A stretch of DNA of 64,000 bases from Parasponia andersonii (Eukaryota > Streptophyta > Magnoliopsida > Rosales > Cannabaceae): positions 2,393,022 to 2,457,021 of the forward strand of contig JXTB01000001.1 in assembly GCA_002914805.1 (NCBI GenBank), in the 5' to 3' direction. A program made the position numbers and the translations under genes. The notes under the pieces are model-generated. The model was not told the DNA's origin, did not search any database, and saw only the letters and a list, made by a program, of their open reading frames with translations. Below are positions 10,409 through 20,989 of the stretch, piece by piece. Numbering within the stretch: position 1 is the stretch's first letter; each line of letters opens with the position of its first letter.

Positions 10409-11055
10409 TGACTTGTGTGTGAAAAGGGTTAATTAATCAAAACAAACAAAAAGATAAGGATTTTATAGTGGTTCAGCCCCAAAAAAGATGAGCCTACGTC
10501 CACTGTTTCTTTACTATTTTCTTGAGAATTACAAGAGTTCAAAATTATAATGTATTATCCGGAAAGAAGAAGCAAGAGTCTAAAAAGGTCCCAAAAGGTC
10601 TCAAAGATAAAAGATCAAAGATCCCAGAGAGAATCCCACTAAAACATTGAACTCCCTTTATATAGGTGAGGATAGCTCAATGTTTCCCAATTGTGAGAAT
10701 GGGTAACTGCACAATCAGAGAATACAATTCGAGTAACAATATAACTGGGTAATAACTTAAATGAGATGACTGGTCGATCTTGAAAGAGAAACTTTTGTTT
10801 CCCTTTCTTTGTAGGTTACCCGTTTGACGAAGCTTAGTCTAGTTTTCTTTTCATTCTAGTCGTACTTAACTCTTTCGGAGGAGGTCGCACTAACTTATGT
10901 GGTGGAGGTCACACTTAACTCTTTCAGAGGAGGTCGCACTAACTCATGCGGTAGAGGTCGCACTTAACTCTTATGCATGTGACCTGACACATTCATTTGG
11001 TCAACTTTTCCCTTTTTGGTATTGACAAACATATAAGATTTTAGACCGCACAATA
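10409..11055 (-). repeat. Right LTR (5' LTR of the gypsy element), truncated inside
   Basis: Matches 524-1169 of the left LTR nearly base for base, including the 49-bp tandem repeats and the GATGAGCCTACGTCC block. The outer end reads CAATA where the left LTR has CAACA. The inner end lacks the 48 bp that correspond to 476-523, and the adjacent sequence shows no primer-binding site, so a deletion removed the LTR end, the PBS and part of the leader. Confidence 0.85.
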
Positions 11056-11250
11056 CCCACCAGACAGAACTCAGAACTCTTATCTGTTTGGTCCTCTGAC
11101 AAAGCAAAGACACTGAAAGAGAGAACCAAACTATTGCTCTTACAAGGCAAACCAACCAGCTTAAATGACCAAATATATCTCTTTTAGCAATCATATTACC
11201 AAAACCAGCAACAACATGTGCAACGCTAGTTAGGCTATGAGCTGTAGGGT
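11056..11250 (-). pseudogene. ABCC-type transporter fragment, part upstream of the insertion
   Basis: The minus strand encodes SLTSVAHVVAGFGNMIAKRD, HLSWLVCLVRAIVWFSLSVS and CQRTKQIRVLSSVWW, the third to fourth helices of the N-terminal membrane region of plant ABCC8-type transporters. The reading frame passes through the GTGGG target duplication and matches the frame resuming at 475. The exon was therefore continuous before the retroelement arrived. Homology fades upstream of about 11250, and I do not find the first helices or start codon of the family, so the gene is also truncated at its 5' end. Confidence 0.7.
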
Positions 11251-11947
11251 AGGGTTGGTCCTTTTGGCCAAATTGGGTACTTTTCTTGTGTAGGCTTAGG
11301 CAAAGAAACAGGCTTAGGCCAAATTGGTCCATTTGAATTATTGAACTTTAGGGAAGTTTCTGTGGAATTTCATTGCTGCCCTTGTATATACAATATTACA
11401 GAAGGCCAAAGTGAGAAAAAAAAAAGATGATAAAGATTTTATCTATTTACACGTAAACATTATTCTTTTGCTCATCATGTAACTACGGTGTCTCAATTCA
11501 TATCCCTCCGATAACTCAGTGAGACATCATTTAACATCTAAAAGTACGAAATTAATTTATATTAGATATGTGGGGTTTCGGGTTTGGATGTATGAGTTAT
11601 GCTTTCTTTCTTTACTCACTAGTATCTATTGATTGTTGAGCATTTTGGATTTTATACTTACTTTTATATTTGTTTGGTAGATTTTTTTTCTACTTTTTAT
11701 AGTTATCTATATATTTTAGTTTTATATCTAATTTGTATTATAATGTAGGTTATTTTGTTGTGGAAATATGTATACACTTGGCTAGAAGTGTTGTGTATGC
11801 ACATATATGCACACACTTGGTATTAAGTGTCGAGTGTGCACAGTTAGTGTGCACACCTCTTAGTACTCAGTGCCGTGTGTGCAACTTATTAAACATAATT
11901 TTTGGAACATATGTTCATCATTTTAGTGCACCAAAATATATTGAACA
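11251..11947. other. Non-coding AT-rich stretch with TGTGTGCAC clusters
   Basis: No gene recognised. At 11765-11890 there are several variants of TGTGTGCAC/TGCACACACTTGGTA that form short overlapping palindromes. The rest is AT-rich sequence without clear repeats. Confidence 0.5.
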
Positions 11948-12041
11948 CCAAAAAAAGAGGAGGGAACTTGTACCGTCTTTGGGAGGATCCTTAGTGGTTA
12001 GGATTCCCTAAAAGTAGTACAAGTTCCCACCTTTTTTTTGG
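11948..12041. repeat. Long near-perfect hairpin (foldback)
   Basis: The left arm reads CACCAAAAAAAGAGGAGGG then AACTTGTAC, and the right arm GTACAAGTTCCCACC then TTTTTTTTGG. Pairing continues inward through GGGAGGATCCTTA against TTAGGATTCCCT, leaving a 4-base loop. The arms are about 45 bp with few mismatches. It could be a small palindromic MITE or a precursor-type hairpin for a small RNA. I do not recognise it as a known microRNA. Confidence 0.75.
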
Positions 12042-12731
12042 CACTTAAAATTTTATCCCTTAAAAATTTTAGATTTCATAATATACATAATAATTTTTAA
12101 TATTAGATTAAAATCATAGAAAATTTGAAAATTTAAAGACTAAATAGAGATAAAAGCATGGTTTAAGGACCAATGTGGGATTTTAGTTATTTTTCAGAGA
12201 CTAAATATAATTTGACCCAAAATGATTTATCGTGTAGTCTTGATTAAGATTTAGAAAACAAAAAAAGAAGGGAATTATATATAGTTTAGGCAACAATAGT
12301 AGCTATGGGGAGGGGGAGTGTTAAGTGGGGCTCAAGATAAACCAAAAGATTATTCAGGCATTAATTTTCTCGCAAACATGACTAATAATGATCACAATAG
12401 TTTTGAAGCAATTCTCTCTGAAATTTTTTTTTGAAGCTTTTGCATAATATATGCTCATACTAGAATATTAATTTATAACCAATATATTAAAGCTCCAAGA
12501 TATTTGTTTATCTTTCCCTTTTAAAGAAAAGTCAAAACTTTCAACCTGAGTTGAGCCTGTGAGATATGATAAATAAAGAAGAAAAATGAAAGAAGAGAAT
12601 TGTCAAAAACTAAAGAAAAACACACCCCAAAGGGAGATGCCGTAGTCGTGACGATGTACATATATTGCAACTAATTAATGCATAGCGCGTAATAAGATGA
12701 TGACTGTTCTTAATTTCAGCGTAAACTTTGA

Positions 12732-12738
12732 TATATAA
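12732..12738 (+). promoter_or_regulatory. TATA-like box TATATAA
   Basis: TATATAA is followed by a CT-rich leader (CTCCTCTCATCACTT; CCCCCAAGTACCC) and an ATG about 130 bp downstream. The spacing fits a plant core promoter, but no recognisable protein follows. Confidence 0.25.
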
Positions 12739-12866
12739 ACGGGCTAGTGAACTCCTCTCATCACTTATTTCATAAACTAAAAGTCTCCATATATATCCCC
12801 CAAGTACCCATTATCGATCTTTAAACCTAAAAAAACGTCTTTCTCAAGTGAAGTAGCAGCATAATC

Positions 12867-12977
12867 ATGATGAGGTTATCATCCCGGCACACCCATTTAG
12901 GAGTCGGCAGTTGGTCAATAATATTTGGCATCGATCATATAATAGTTGTTTCTTATTTCCTATTGTTCCTAAATTAA
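12867..12977 (+). CDS. Short hypothetical ORF, possible truncated first exon
   Basis: 36 codons starting MMRLSSRHTHLGVGSW and ending in a hydrophobic stretch (IIVVSYFLLFLN). Support comes only from the upstream TATA-like box and CT-rich leader. The reading frame may be the remnant of a first exon whose gene was cut off by the neighbouring CACTA element. It may equally be chance. I do not recognise it. Confidence 0.15.
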   Translation: MMRLSSRHTHLGVGSWSIIFGIDHIIVVSYFLLFLN

Positions 12978-13906
12978 TATTCTATCATAAAACTAACATG
13001 CAGAATATATGTCAAAAACCTATATCCTATCAAAAAGTGATGAATGTATTATTTGTACTATTGTCATTTTGCAGGTCTTTTCATCAAGGAAATTTTTTAT
13101 TATTATTATTTTTTAGAGTAAAGGAAATTTTATTTTAGATGTAGGCATTTTTTCGGATGAAACATGCAGAATTTCTCATTTGTTGCAAACACACCGAAAG
13201 AAACCCATTTAGACTGTGTTCAATCATATGACACCTCAAATGATAAAACACCCCTATAAGACATAAAATATGCTAAATTTCCCAAAATAACCCTAGAGTA
13301 CATGAGATACGAATAAAAGATGTAGACTTTCTGAAATATCCCTATGACACCCCTAGAAGTCCCGAAATTACAAAAATACCCATAGAAGAGAATAATCGAT
13401 CTATAGTTACTCTATTGGTTGATGATTTCTTTTTAAATATGTACGCTTATCAACTATCTTTAATATATAAATGATATATTTTATGCATGAAAGAAATTAT
13501 CTTAGACCCGTTCAGGAGTCGGTGAGCGATTATGTATCTCGATATCGACTTCTGAATTGTCCTGTTTGTATAATTTGAGATTATACGTTATGTGTTGTCG
13601 TTTGCTTATAAACATTGTTCTTTGGTTGAGTTCTGGTGGTATCTCCTTATGTTCTCCAAGTGTGTATATATATGTAGCACACTTAGGAGAATTGTGGGGA
13701 GTTGCTGCCTAAATTTTGGCATGAACGGAACAATGTTTGAGTAAATGATGGACCATATAACAAAGTAATCTTGAATGGGATAGGGCCTCACCTTTTAGTA
13801 GTGGAGTGATAAAGTGGATTTAGGACACATGCGTACAGCTACTTTATATTTCATTGTATGTGCTCTTTACTGATAATTTTTCTTTGCTATATGTAGACAA
13901 TATAAG

Positions 13907-16215
13907 ATGGACATTAACAAGAGTTGGATGAGCATAAGGAATCGATTGTTAGCTCAGTTTTGAAGTGGTGCTACGGCTTTTGCTGAGAGATCAAAAGCAT
14001 TTGTCAACGACTAAGGTAAAGTGAGATGTCTGTGTAGAAGATGTTTGAATAGAAAATTTCAAGACCCAGATACTGTGGAACAATATATAGTTGAGAAGGG
14101 CATTGAACAGTCCTATACTATATGGCCATATCACGGAGAATCATTTCTAGCAGTAACTGCGGAAAGCGAAGACGAAGGGGATCAGATGCATGATCTCATG
14201 GCTAATATTGCTGGAGTAAGTGGACCAAGTCATGAAGTTGATCCAAACTTAGATGACATCCCGACATATAGCAATCAAGACTCAAACAAGTTTAGCAAGT
14301 TATTTGAGGGGATGGAGAAAGAGTTGTATCCTGTGTGCACAAAGTTCTCATCACATAACTTTTTAGTTAAGTTGATGCATTTGAAAGTTCTCAATAAGTA
14401 GAGTAATAAATCATTTGATATATTACTCAAATTGTTGCTTGAAACATTTCTAGATGGGACTAATTTACCTCGATCGTACTATGAGGCTAAGGCAAAGTTA
14501 CGTGATATCGGTCTTGGATACGAATCAATTTATGTATGCAAGTACGATTGTGCTATATTTTGGAAGGAGAACTCAGAGTTAAATAGTTGTCCGGTGTGTG
14601 GTGAAAGCCGTTGAGAAGTAGAGAAAAAAGTACCGAAGAAAGTGATGAGGTATTTTCCCATTACACCCCGATTGAAGCGGTTGTATAATTCTCGGCATAT
14701 TGCAAAGGACATAAGATAGCATGATTCAGGAAAGCCAAAAGAAGATGGTGTTTTGAGACACCTTGCAGATGGTCTTGCCTGGAAGGAGTTTGATCGAAAA
14801 TATCCTTTATTTGTAGCTGATCCACGAAATGTCCGATTAGGGTTGGCAACAGATGGATTTAACACATTTGGGAATATGAGCACTACTTATAGCATGTGAC
14901 CAGTTATACATGTTCCGTATAACTTGCCACCGTGAAAGTGCATGAAAGCAGACTCAATGATGTTGTCTCTCCTCATCCCTGATCCTACTTCCCCTGGGAA
15001 GGATATGGACATCTTCTTGAGGCCTTTGATTGATGAGTTGAAACGATGGATGCAGTAAGTGGTAACACATTCTGTATGCAGGCTGCAGTGATGTGGTCCA
15101 TCAATAATTATCTAGCATATGCCTTAATGTCAGGTTGGAGTACAAAAGGGTATAAAGTATGCCCAACTTGTAATGAAGACACTCCATCTATGAGGATCCA
15201 AAGTAAGGCAGCGTATATTGGGCACAAACGCTTTCTTCCAATGGATGATAAAATGAGGAGTAGACAATATGATGGTCAATATAACTTAAGGCCACTGCCT
15301 AACAAGTACTTTAGAGATGATATTTTGAGTCATTTATAGCACTTACAGATCAGGTTACCTGGAAAACACAAAGATTATGGCGGAGTGAAGAGGAAACGTA
15401 CTGTAGTCGAGCAAAATTGGTCGAAAAAAAGCATTTTTTTTGAGCTTGACTATTGGCGGCACTTGTTACTGAGACATAATTTAGATGTCATGTACATTGA
15501 GAAAAATGTGTGTGACAGTGTCTTGGAAACTTTCTTGAGCATCGAGGGGAAATCAAAAGATACAGATAAGGCTAGACTTGATCTTGCAGATATGAATATT
15601 CGCAAAGAGTTACATTTATACAAAGTGGGAAACAAGTGGAAGAAGCCACATGCTTCTTACACTTTAAGTCCTGGGGAGCGAAAGAAGTTCTATCAATTTA
15701 TCAAGTCAGTCCAATTTCCTAATGGGTTTGCTTCCAACTTAGCAAAAAATGTTAGTAAAACAGAAGACAAGATATCTGGTTTAAAATCACATGACTGTCA
15801 TATCTTGTTCTAATGTCTTCTACCTACTGGGATTAGACCGTATTTGAAAAAGGAAATCCAAGAGACTATCACTGAGTTGTGTTTTTTTTTCCAAAAGCTT
15901 TGTGCACGCACATTGAATGTGGCCGATCTAGAAAAGCTACAAAAGGATGTTGTAACCATACTAGCTAATTTGGAAATAATATTTCCACCTGCCATCTTTG
16001 ATATAATGATTCACTTGATTCTCCATTTACCAGAAGAGGCAATACAGGATAGACCCATTCATTTTCGATGGATGTATTCAATTGAGTGGGCCATAGGAGT
16101 TTATAAACAGTATGTTCAAAATCGGGCACGTCTAGAAGGGTCTATTGCTGAAGTATATGTCGTTATAGAGGTGCTTATATTTTGCTCTATATATTTGCGG
16201 GGTATCAAAACTTGA
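13907..16215 (+). pseudogene. TNP2-type CACTA transposase
   Basis: The transposase that cuts and rejoins CACTA ends. The N-terminal transposon-associated domain starts at the ATG (MDINKSWMSIRNR) and includes the Cys cluster RCLCRRCLNRKF. The TNP2 domain follows with CPVCGESR, RNVRLGLATDGFNTFGNMS, VIHVPYNLPP and LLIPDPTSPGKDMDIFLRP, then CPTCNEDTPSMRI and KRFLPMDDKMR. The final part (HILF to VQNRARLEGSIAE) matches DUF4218, which usually sits at the C-terminal side of TNP2. In-frame stops include TGA 13961, TAA 14012, TAG 14399 and TGA 14612, with more later and at least one frameshift near 15046. The order of domains matches the family; the protein cannot be made. Confidence 0.88.
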
Positions 16216-16457
16216 TTTAATCGATCCGAAAGAAATGAAATTGTTTTTGATGCTCGACCAAACCACATATTGTCAGTCTTTAAGTTTGTTAGTCACCCAT
16301 TGGGCAAAAAAGATATTATTATTCTTAAAGCTAAGTGGTATGTAATGAACAACTATCCGGAAGTATAAAAATATCTTGAGTAAGTATTTTATACCCTTCT
16401 ATACTTTTTGTTCAATGTTATTAGAACTTCCCTAATGTATGACACTACATATATGTA

Positions 16458-16643
16458 ATGAGCATATGAGAGAGTTAGAGGTTAAAGGTGGTGCAAACCT
16501 AGAACGACAATAAGAAGTAGAGTTTCCTGCATGGTTTAAATCCCAAGTAAGTGAGCATATAAGAGAGTTAGAGGCTAAAGGTGATGCAAACCTAGAACGA
16601 CAACAAGAAATTGAGTTTCCTGCATGGTTTAAATCCCAAGTAA
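16458..16643 (+). repeat. 93-bp tandem duplication of a transposase exon
   Basis: Two adjacent copies with a 93-bp step (units begin near 16461 and 16554). Each encodes RELEAKGDANLERQ followed by EFPAWFKSQ, which in CACTA proteins occurs once, just upstream of DUF4216. Each copy ends in a donor-like AAG/GTAAG-type sequence. The step is a multiple of three, so the duplication would keep frame. Copy 1 has a TAA where copy 2 has CAA. Confidence 0.85.
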
Positions 16644-16649
16644 GCTTCT

Positions 16650-17525
16650 CTTATATAATTTCCTAAATTTCGTTAATCTTTGCACCAAATTATGTGTTAT
16701 CTAATGAATTTTTTATATTAGATGAATCAATTACGAATATCAAGTTCAGATGAGCTCAATAATGAATTGTATGCATTGGCTAGTAGGTCCAACTTCTCAA
16801 ATTCCTCCTACCCTAGTTATGTGGTGAATGGTGTAATATTTCTAGTTGATAAGTGTGACAGTAAACATAACACTTAGAATTGTGGTGTCCATATTCCTAG
16901 ATTTGATGGGAAATACTTCTATGGTATACTGGAACAAGATCTAGAGTTGTCATATATTAAAGGGAGCAACGTGGTATTGTTTAGATGCAAGTGGTTCGAC
17001 ATTGATCTGAGAAAAAAATGGATTCAGGTAGACAAACAATTCACAAGTATATACACAGGTGCTTACTGGTACAAAGATGACCCATTTATATTTGCATCAC
17101 AAGCAAAGCTGATTTATTACACCAATGATGATAAGAATAGGCCACTGTGGAAACTTGTTAACAAGTATACGCCTCGAAACATATGTGACTTTCCAGATGC
17201 GGTAGATATTTCTGATATTGCATCAACAAGCACCGATGTTCCTATTTTGCAAAAAGCGAATTCTTTATCATTCCAATTGTGGGTTGAGCTTCTGGAAATG
17301 GAAAATGTTCAATTTCATCGGGAAGACGTTGAACTAGATGAAGTTGACAATATTGATGACCTTATCTGTCAAGCTAATGTTATGACCCCTAATGACTTCT
17401 TAGTTAATGATGATGAGTTCGAAGATGATACTTTAGAGGAATATAATGATGAAGAAGTTGAACTTGATGACGATAGTGATACAAGTTCTGAAAAAGAGAA
17501 TGGAATATCTGATAATGTAACATAA
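16650..17525 (+). pseudogene. CACTA transposase C-terminal part (DUF4216 type)
   Basis: This continues the TNP2 gene. GVHIPRFDGKYFYGIL-like sequence precedes the DUF4216 block VLFRCKWFDIDLRKKW, FTSIYTGAYWYKDDPFIFA and AKLIYYTNDDKNRPLWKL. The tail (17320-17520) is rich in Asp and Glu (DDEFEDDTLEEYNDEEVELD), a usual end for these proteins. The frame is open from 16947 to 17525; upstream a stop near 16876 interrupts it. The gene ends about 100 bp before the next one begins. Confidence 0.8.
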
Positions 17526-17626
17526 TTTTATATTCTAGTGTGTGTAGAGTTTTGAAAATTTCGTGTTTATTATTTTTTATATTGCTATGTAACGTTTCTA
17601 AACTACAATAATGTTTTTTTTATAGG

Positions 17627-19128
17627 ATGTCTAGCCACGGGAGCGCTCCCCTAGCAACTAGTACTGCCTTTGGTTCCAACTCTAGAGATGATAGACATGA
17701 TCCCAACAGAAAGAGGGTTAGGGAAGAGACGAGAGGTTGTTCGGTCGAAAAAGAACTTAGAAGGCTTAAGACTAACCGATTGAAGGTCGAGATTTGTGAG
17801 AAGATAAGGAAGCCAATTTTGGATCATGGCAAGATGTTCTTGAACATTCTTACCAAGATAGTTAGAGACACCATCCCAGCTTCCACTTCGATGTGGAAGG
17901 ATGTGAAGAAAGAAGACATTGAGCTCATCTTGAACCGGATGGAAGTGAGTGCGTTTCCTAAAATATTTATTTTAAGCTATTTTAATAAAAGCCTTTATTA
18001 ATAATTGTCCATTTTAATTTCGCAGTTGAAGTTTGATTATCCTCGGTCCGATGCATTCTTCATGGACTCTATTGAGCAGGCCATGATGGCATATTTGCGG
18101 GATTGACGCAACATGATGTGGAATCATTTTATGAAAATAAGGGTTAAAAGGGATATGACTTTTATTAAGGCCAATTCGTACAAAAACATTCCCTTCGATC
18201 AGTGGAATATTTTGTGTAATCGTTTCGGTTCTCAAGAGTTTAAGGTAATTAACATGCTTTTACCAAAAAAAAAATTAATTATTAAGAATAAATTATAATC
18301 AATAGTGAAATTAACAACTTGTGTATTTTTGCAGAAACTCTCGACACAGAACTCGGAAAATTGGTCTAAGCAATTGTATTCGCCTGCGTAGGGATCATCT
18401 ACCATGATTAGCCCGATGAAAGCAAAGGTTAGAAAGTCAAACATTTTCTCTAATCAGTACAAAATATACTATAACCAAATAATCTACCTTTTTTTCCTAC
18501 TTTTCATAGAGTAACCCAGAGACCGGAGAGCTTATGAGCCCTATCGACTACTTCAAGAGCCACCATCTCAAGCCGTCTAGTTAGTGGAATGAGTACTCCT
18601 AGGAGAAACATATAAGAATTCATTCTGTTTGTTTAAAATATTTAATTTGCGTATATAAATTAAAATTACTTTAATTTTTATTTTATTTTGTAGGCGGAGA
18701 TGGTTACGTCCAGGACGGAGGCGCTCACTCAAACTCAGTCTCGTGCTCAGTCTGAGCTTGGGGATGGTGCCTCGTCTGCTGAGTCTGTAGTGGGGCTAGA
18801 ACAGGTCGATGAATTTTAGATCATGTCCAAGGCTTCAGGGACTAGATCTAGGTGGCAAAAAAGGTTAGGAGCACTCCCTCGACCGAAAAGTATAGAAGGA
18901 CAGAGGGTTGCCAGCACTGGACAAGTCACTAAGACCATCGCCACTTTGAAGCAGTAGCTAGCTGAGAAGGATGCGGAGCACGCAAGGCGGATCGACGAAA
19001 AGGAATCAGAGAACAAACGCTGGCTCGAGGAGACTCAGCGATAACTCAACGAGCAAAATCAGATGCTTCAAACATTGATTGCAAAGCTCGGCATCGAGAT
19101 ACCACTACCTCCACCTCCAGAATTATAG
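17627..19128 (+). pseudogene. Second CACTA gene, Transposase_24 (Ptta/En/Spm) type
   Basis: The second gene of the element, by analogy a DNA-binding accessory protein that recognises the subterminal repeats. Exon 1 (17627-17944) starts MSSHGSAPLATSTAFGSNSR and carries a basic region (DPNRKRVREETR). Later exons encode WKDVKKEDIELILNRME, FDYPRSDAFFMDSIEQAMM, WNHFMKIRVKRDMTF, then SNPETGELMSPIDYFKSHH, the family signature. The last exon holds a coiled coil (LAEKDAEHARRIDEKESENK) and ends PLPPPPEL at 19128. Introns with GT-AG borders separate the blocks. Stops occur near 18104, 18390, 18581 and in the last exon. Confidence 0.75.
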
Positions 19129-19329
19129 ACGTTTTTTATTTTATAATATATTCTAATTTTAGATACAATTTGTATATTTTCTTTATTTAATAAAATTTGT
19201 GTTAATATATCTTCTTCCAAATTTTAATATATTAGTTAACCAAATTAACTATTAATTATTAATTATTATTAATTACTAAATAATAATAACAATCAATCAA
19301 CTAATTTTTTTTAATAAATTAATAAAACT

Positions 19330-19850
19330 TTTGCCGACGCAGAATTGCGTCGGTAAAAGATTATTGATATTCAACAAAAGTGTATTCACCGACGGATTAT
19401 GTCATCGGTAAAGGTATTTTTATTTTTAAAAATATTTTCTAGATATTTTCACTGACGCATTTTGTCATCGAAAAATGTATTGTACGTTTTAAAATTATTT
19501 CTTTAATAACTTTCACCAACGCATTTATGTGTCGGTAATTATTTGACTTCCACCGACGAATAAATGCGTCAGTGAAAGTCAAGCAGATTTCGAATATGGT
19601 CATATTTTCGCCGACGGAAACTTTCGCCGATGCAAACTGTACGTCGGTAAAACTCACTAATGCGTCGGCGAAGGTTATTTTTATCGACGAAATTAAATTT
19701 CTGTCGGAAAGTGACATTTAGCTACGGTCTTACAGGTCTTACATCGGCGATAGTCGCTGACGAGAAATTACATCAGTAATTATCAAATACCTTTCGCCGA
19801 CGGTTTTATGCTACTTTTTCCGACAACAAAATGAGTCGACAAAAGTCATA
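19330..19850 (+). repeat. CACTA subterminal repeats
   Basis: About a dozen variants of CCGACG/CGTCGG occur in both orientations, often as facing pairs separated by 10-20 bp (for example GCCGACGCAGAATTGCGTCGG near 19333 and CCGACGAATAAATGCGTCAG near 19553). These are the binding-site arrays typical of CACTA ends. Confidence 0.88.
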
Positions 19851-19862
19851 TTTCTTGTAGTG
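19851..19862 (+). repeat. CACTA right terminus TTTCTTGTAGTG
   Basis: The last 12 bases are the reverse complement of CACTACAAGAAA, a common plant CACTA terminus. The 3 bases beyond are TTT, the likely target duplication, but the left copy is not identifiable. Confidence 0.85.
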
Positions 19863-20989
19863 TTTATAGTTCCATTGAGGTGAATGACTTCATATATATT
19901 TAAGTTAAAAATGAATCTAAAGACAACAAGTCAACCCTGGATAATTTTTTTTAAAAAAATCAACTACAATTGACCTCAATCTAGCCGGTTCTATGCTGAA
20001 AAAAAAAAAAAAACGAAGTACTTTGCATCGTTTATTTTACTGTAGTTCGATGCATCAATTGTCTTTTGAGTTATGTTCACAATTTCGCATATTTACATCT
20101 TTGACCTATATAATTTCTAAGAAGTTATAAATATCCTGTTGGTCATTATTTGTGATATTTAAACTTTTTCTAAATAAGGTTTGTAGTTCTATTTCTAAAG
20201 TCTGTTCTTTTAGTTGAAAATGATTTAGGTTTATCCTAATTATTTTAATTATTAATAAACTACCTACTCATGCAATGAATATCCTCTTCTCCTTCAGTTG
20301 GGCTTCACTTTTGCTTTGCATCTTTGTCCTAACTAATAAGTTATTCGCCTCAATGCGTATATCATAGACAAACAAATATAAAAGATGAAAATGAATAGGA
20401 AATAGCCAAAGCCACGACCGCACTCTCCTGTCTGAGAAATTACAACTTGGTTTAGTTGATATTTTGATCCCTCCACGAGAGCTTGCTGACCAAAAACAAA
20501 AAAGTAAAATAAAAATAAAAGGAGAGAGCATAAATATTTAACTAACCTTGTTATAATAGTCAAGTTATTGAGATTTGTTAAAATCAGATAAACAATAACT
20601 TAAAAAGATCGGATATAGATAGAAAAAGAAAATTAATCGATCAGGTGTATAATAAAAGATGTATAAAGTGAAAGTATTGAATTAACCTTAGCATTTAGGA
20701 GATATAAGGGAAGAAAGAATCAAATGTCTAGTATACCCTCTAAAACAAATAAATTATTTCATTTTATTGAAACTCAAGAAGGAAAAAGTAATAAAAGTAA
20801 GGGGATAAGACGAAAAAAAAATGAAAAAAAAAAGAAGGGGGACGATTACTGCTTATAGACGCTTAGTATATGGAGTATATGATAATGTATTTTCTTCTCT
20901 TTTTTTATTTTATACTTTTTTTATTTTGTACAATAAAAAAAAAAGTTCACGTTACATAAATGATTTAGAGAATCGTGTTTATACTTGTA
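19863..20989. other. AT-rich non-coding stretch
   Basis: No gene recognised. Contains poly-A and poly-T runs (20000, 20810-20830) and no obvious repeats. Confidence 0.5.

Larger units (their letters stand above)
476..11055 (-). mobile_element. Ty3/gypsy LTR retrotransposon, Tat lineage, with antisense gene
   Basis: A 10,580-bp element on the minus strand, bounded by LTRs and a 5-bp target duplication. Reading leftward from the right LTR the order is gag, protease, reverse transcriptase, a first RNase H, a second archaeal-type RNase H, integrase, an antisense gene and the 3' LTR. The second RNase H and the region between integrase and 3' LTR are known marks of the Tat group (Ogre, Retand and relatives). 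Several stop codons and frameshifts in gag-pol make it non-autonomous. The primer-binding site and the last ~48 bp of the 5' LTR appear to be lost. A 138-base N run lies in integrase. Confidence 0.9.
12042..13906. other. Non-coding stretch before the CACTA coding region
   Basis: AT-rich sequence without recognised protein homology. It should contain the left end of the CACTA element, but I find neither CACTACAAG nor the CCGACG-type subterminal repeats that mark the right end. A promoter-like segment at 12732 and a short ORF at 12867 are listed separately. Confidence 0.5.
13907..19862 (+). mobile_element. CACTA (En/Spm) DNA transposon, decayed, left end unresolved
   Basis: Two transposon genes in tandem (a TNP2-type transposase, then a Transposase_24-type gene) are followed by about 500 bp of CCGACG/CGTCGG subterminal repeats and the terminus TTTCTTGTAGTG at 19851-19862. 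That terminus is the inverse complement of the CACTACAAGAAA end typical of plant CACTA elements. The start given is the first coding ATG, since no matching left terminus was found upstream. Many stops show that the element is dead. Confidence 0.85.

Noticed and set aside
11733-12011. A 92-codon frame (His/Cys/Val-rich) overlapping the TGTGTGCAC clusters and the hairpin.
   Set aside because: The amino-acid pattern comes from the short DNA repeats, and the end lies in the hairpin arm.
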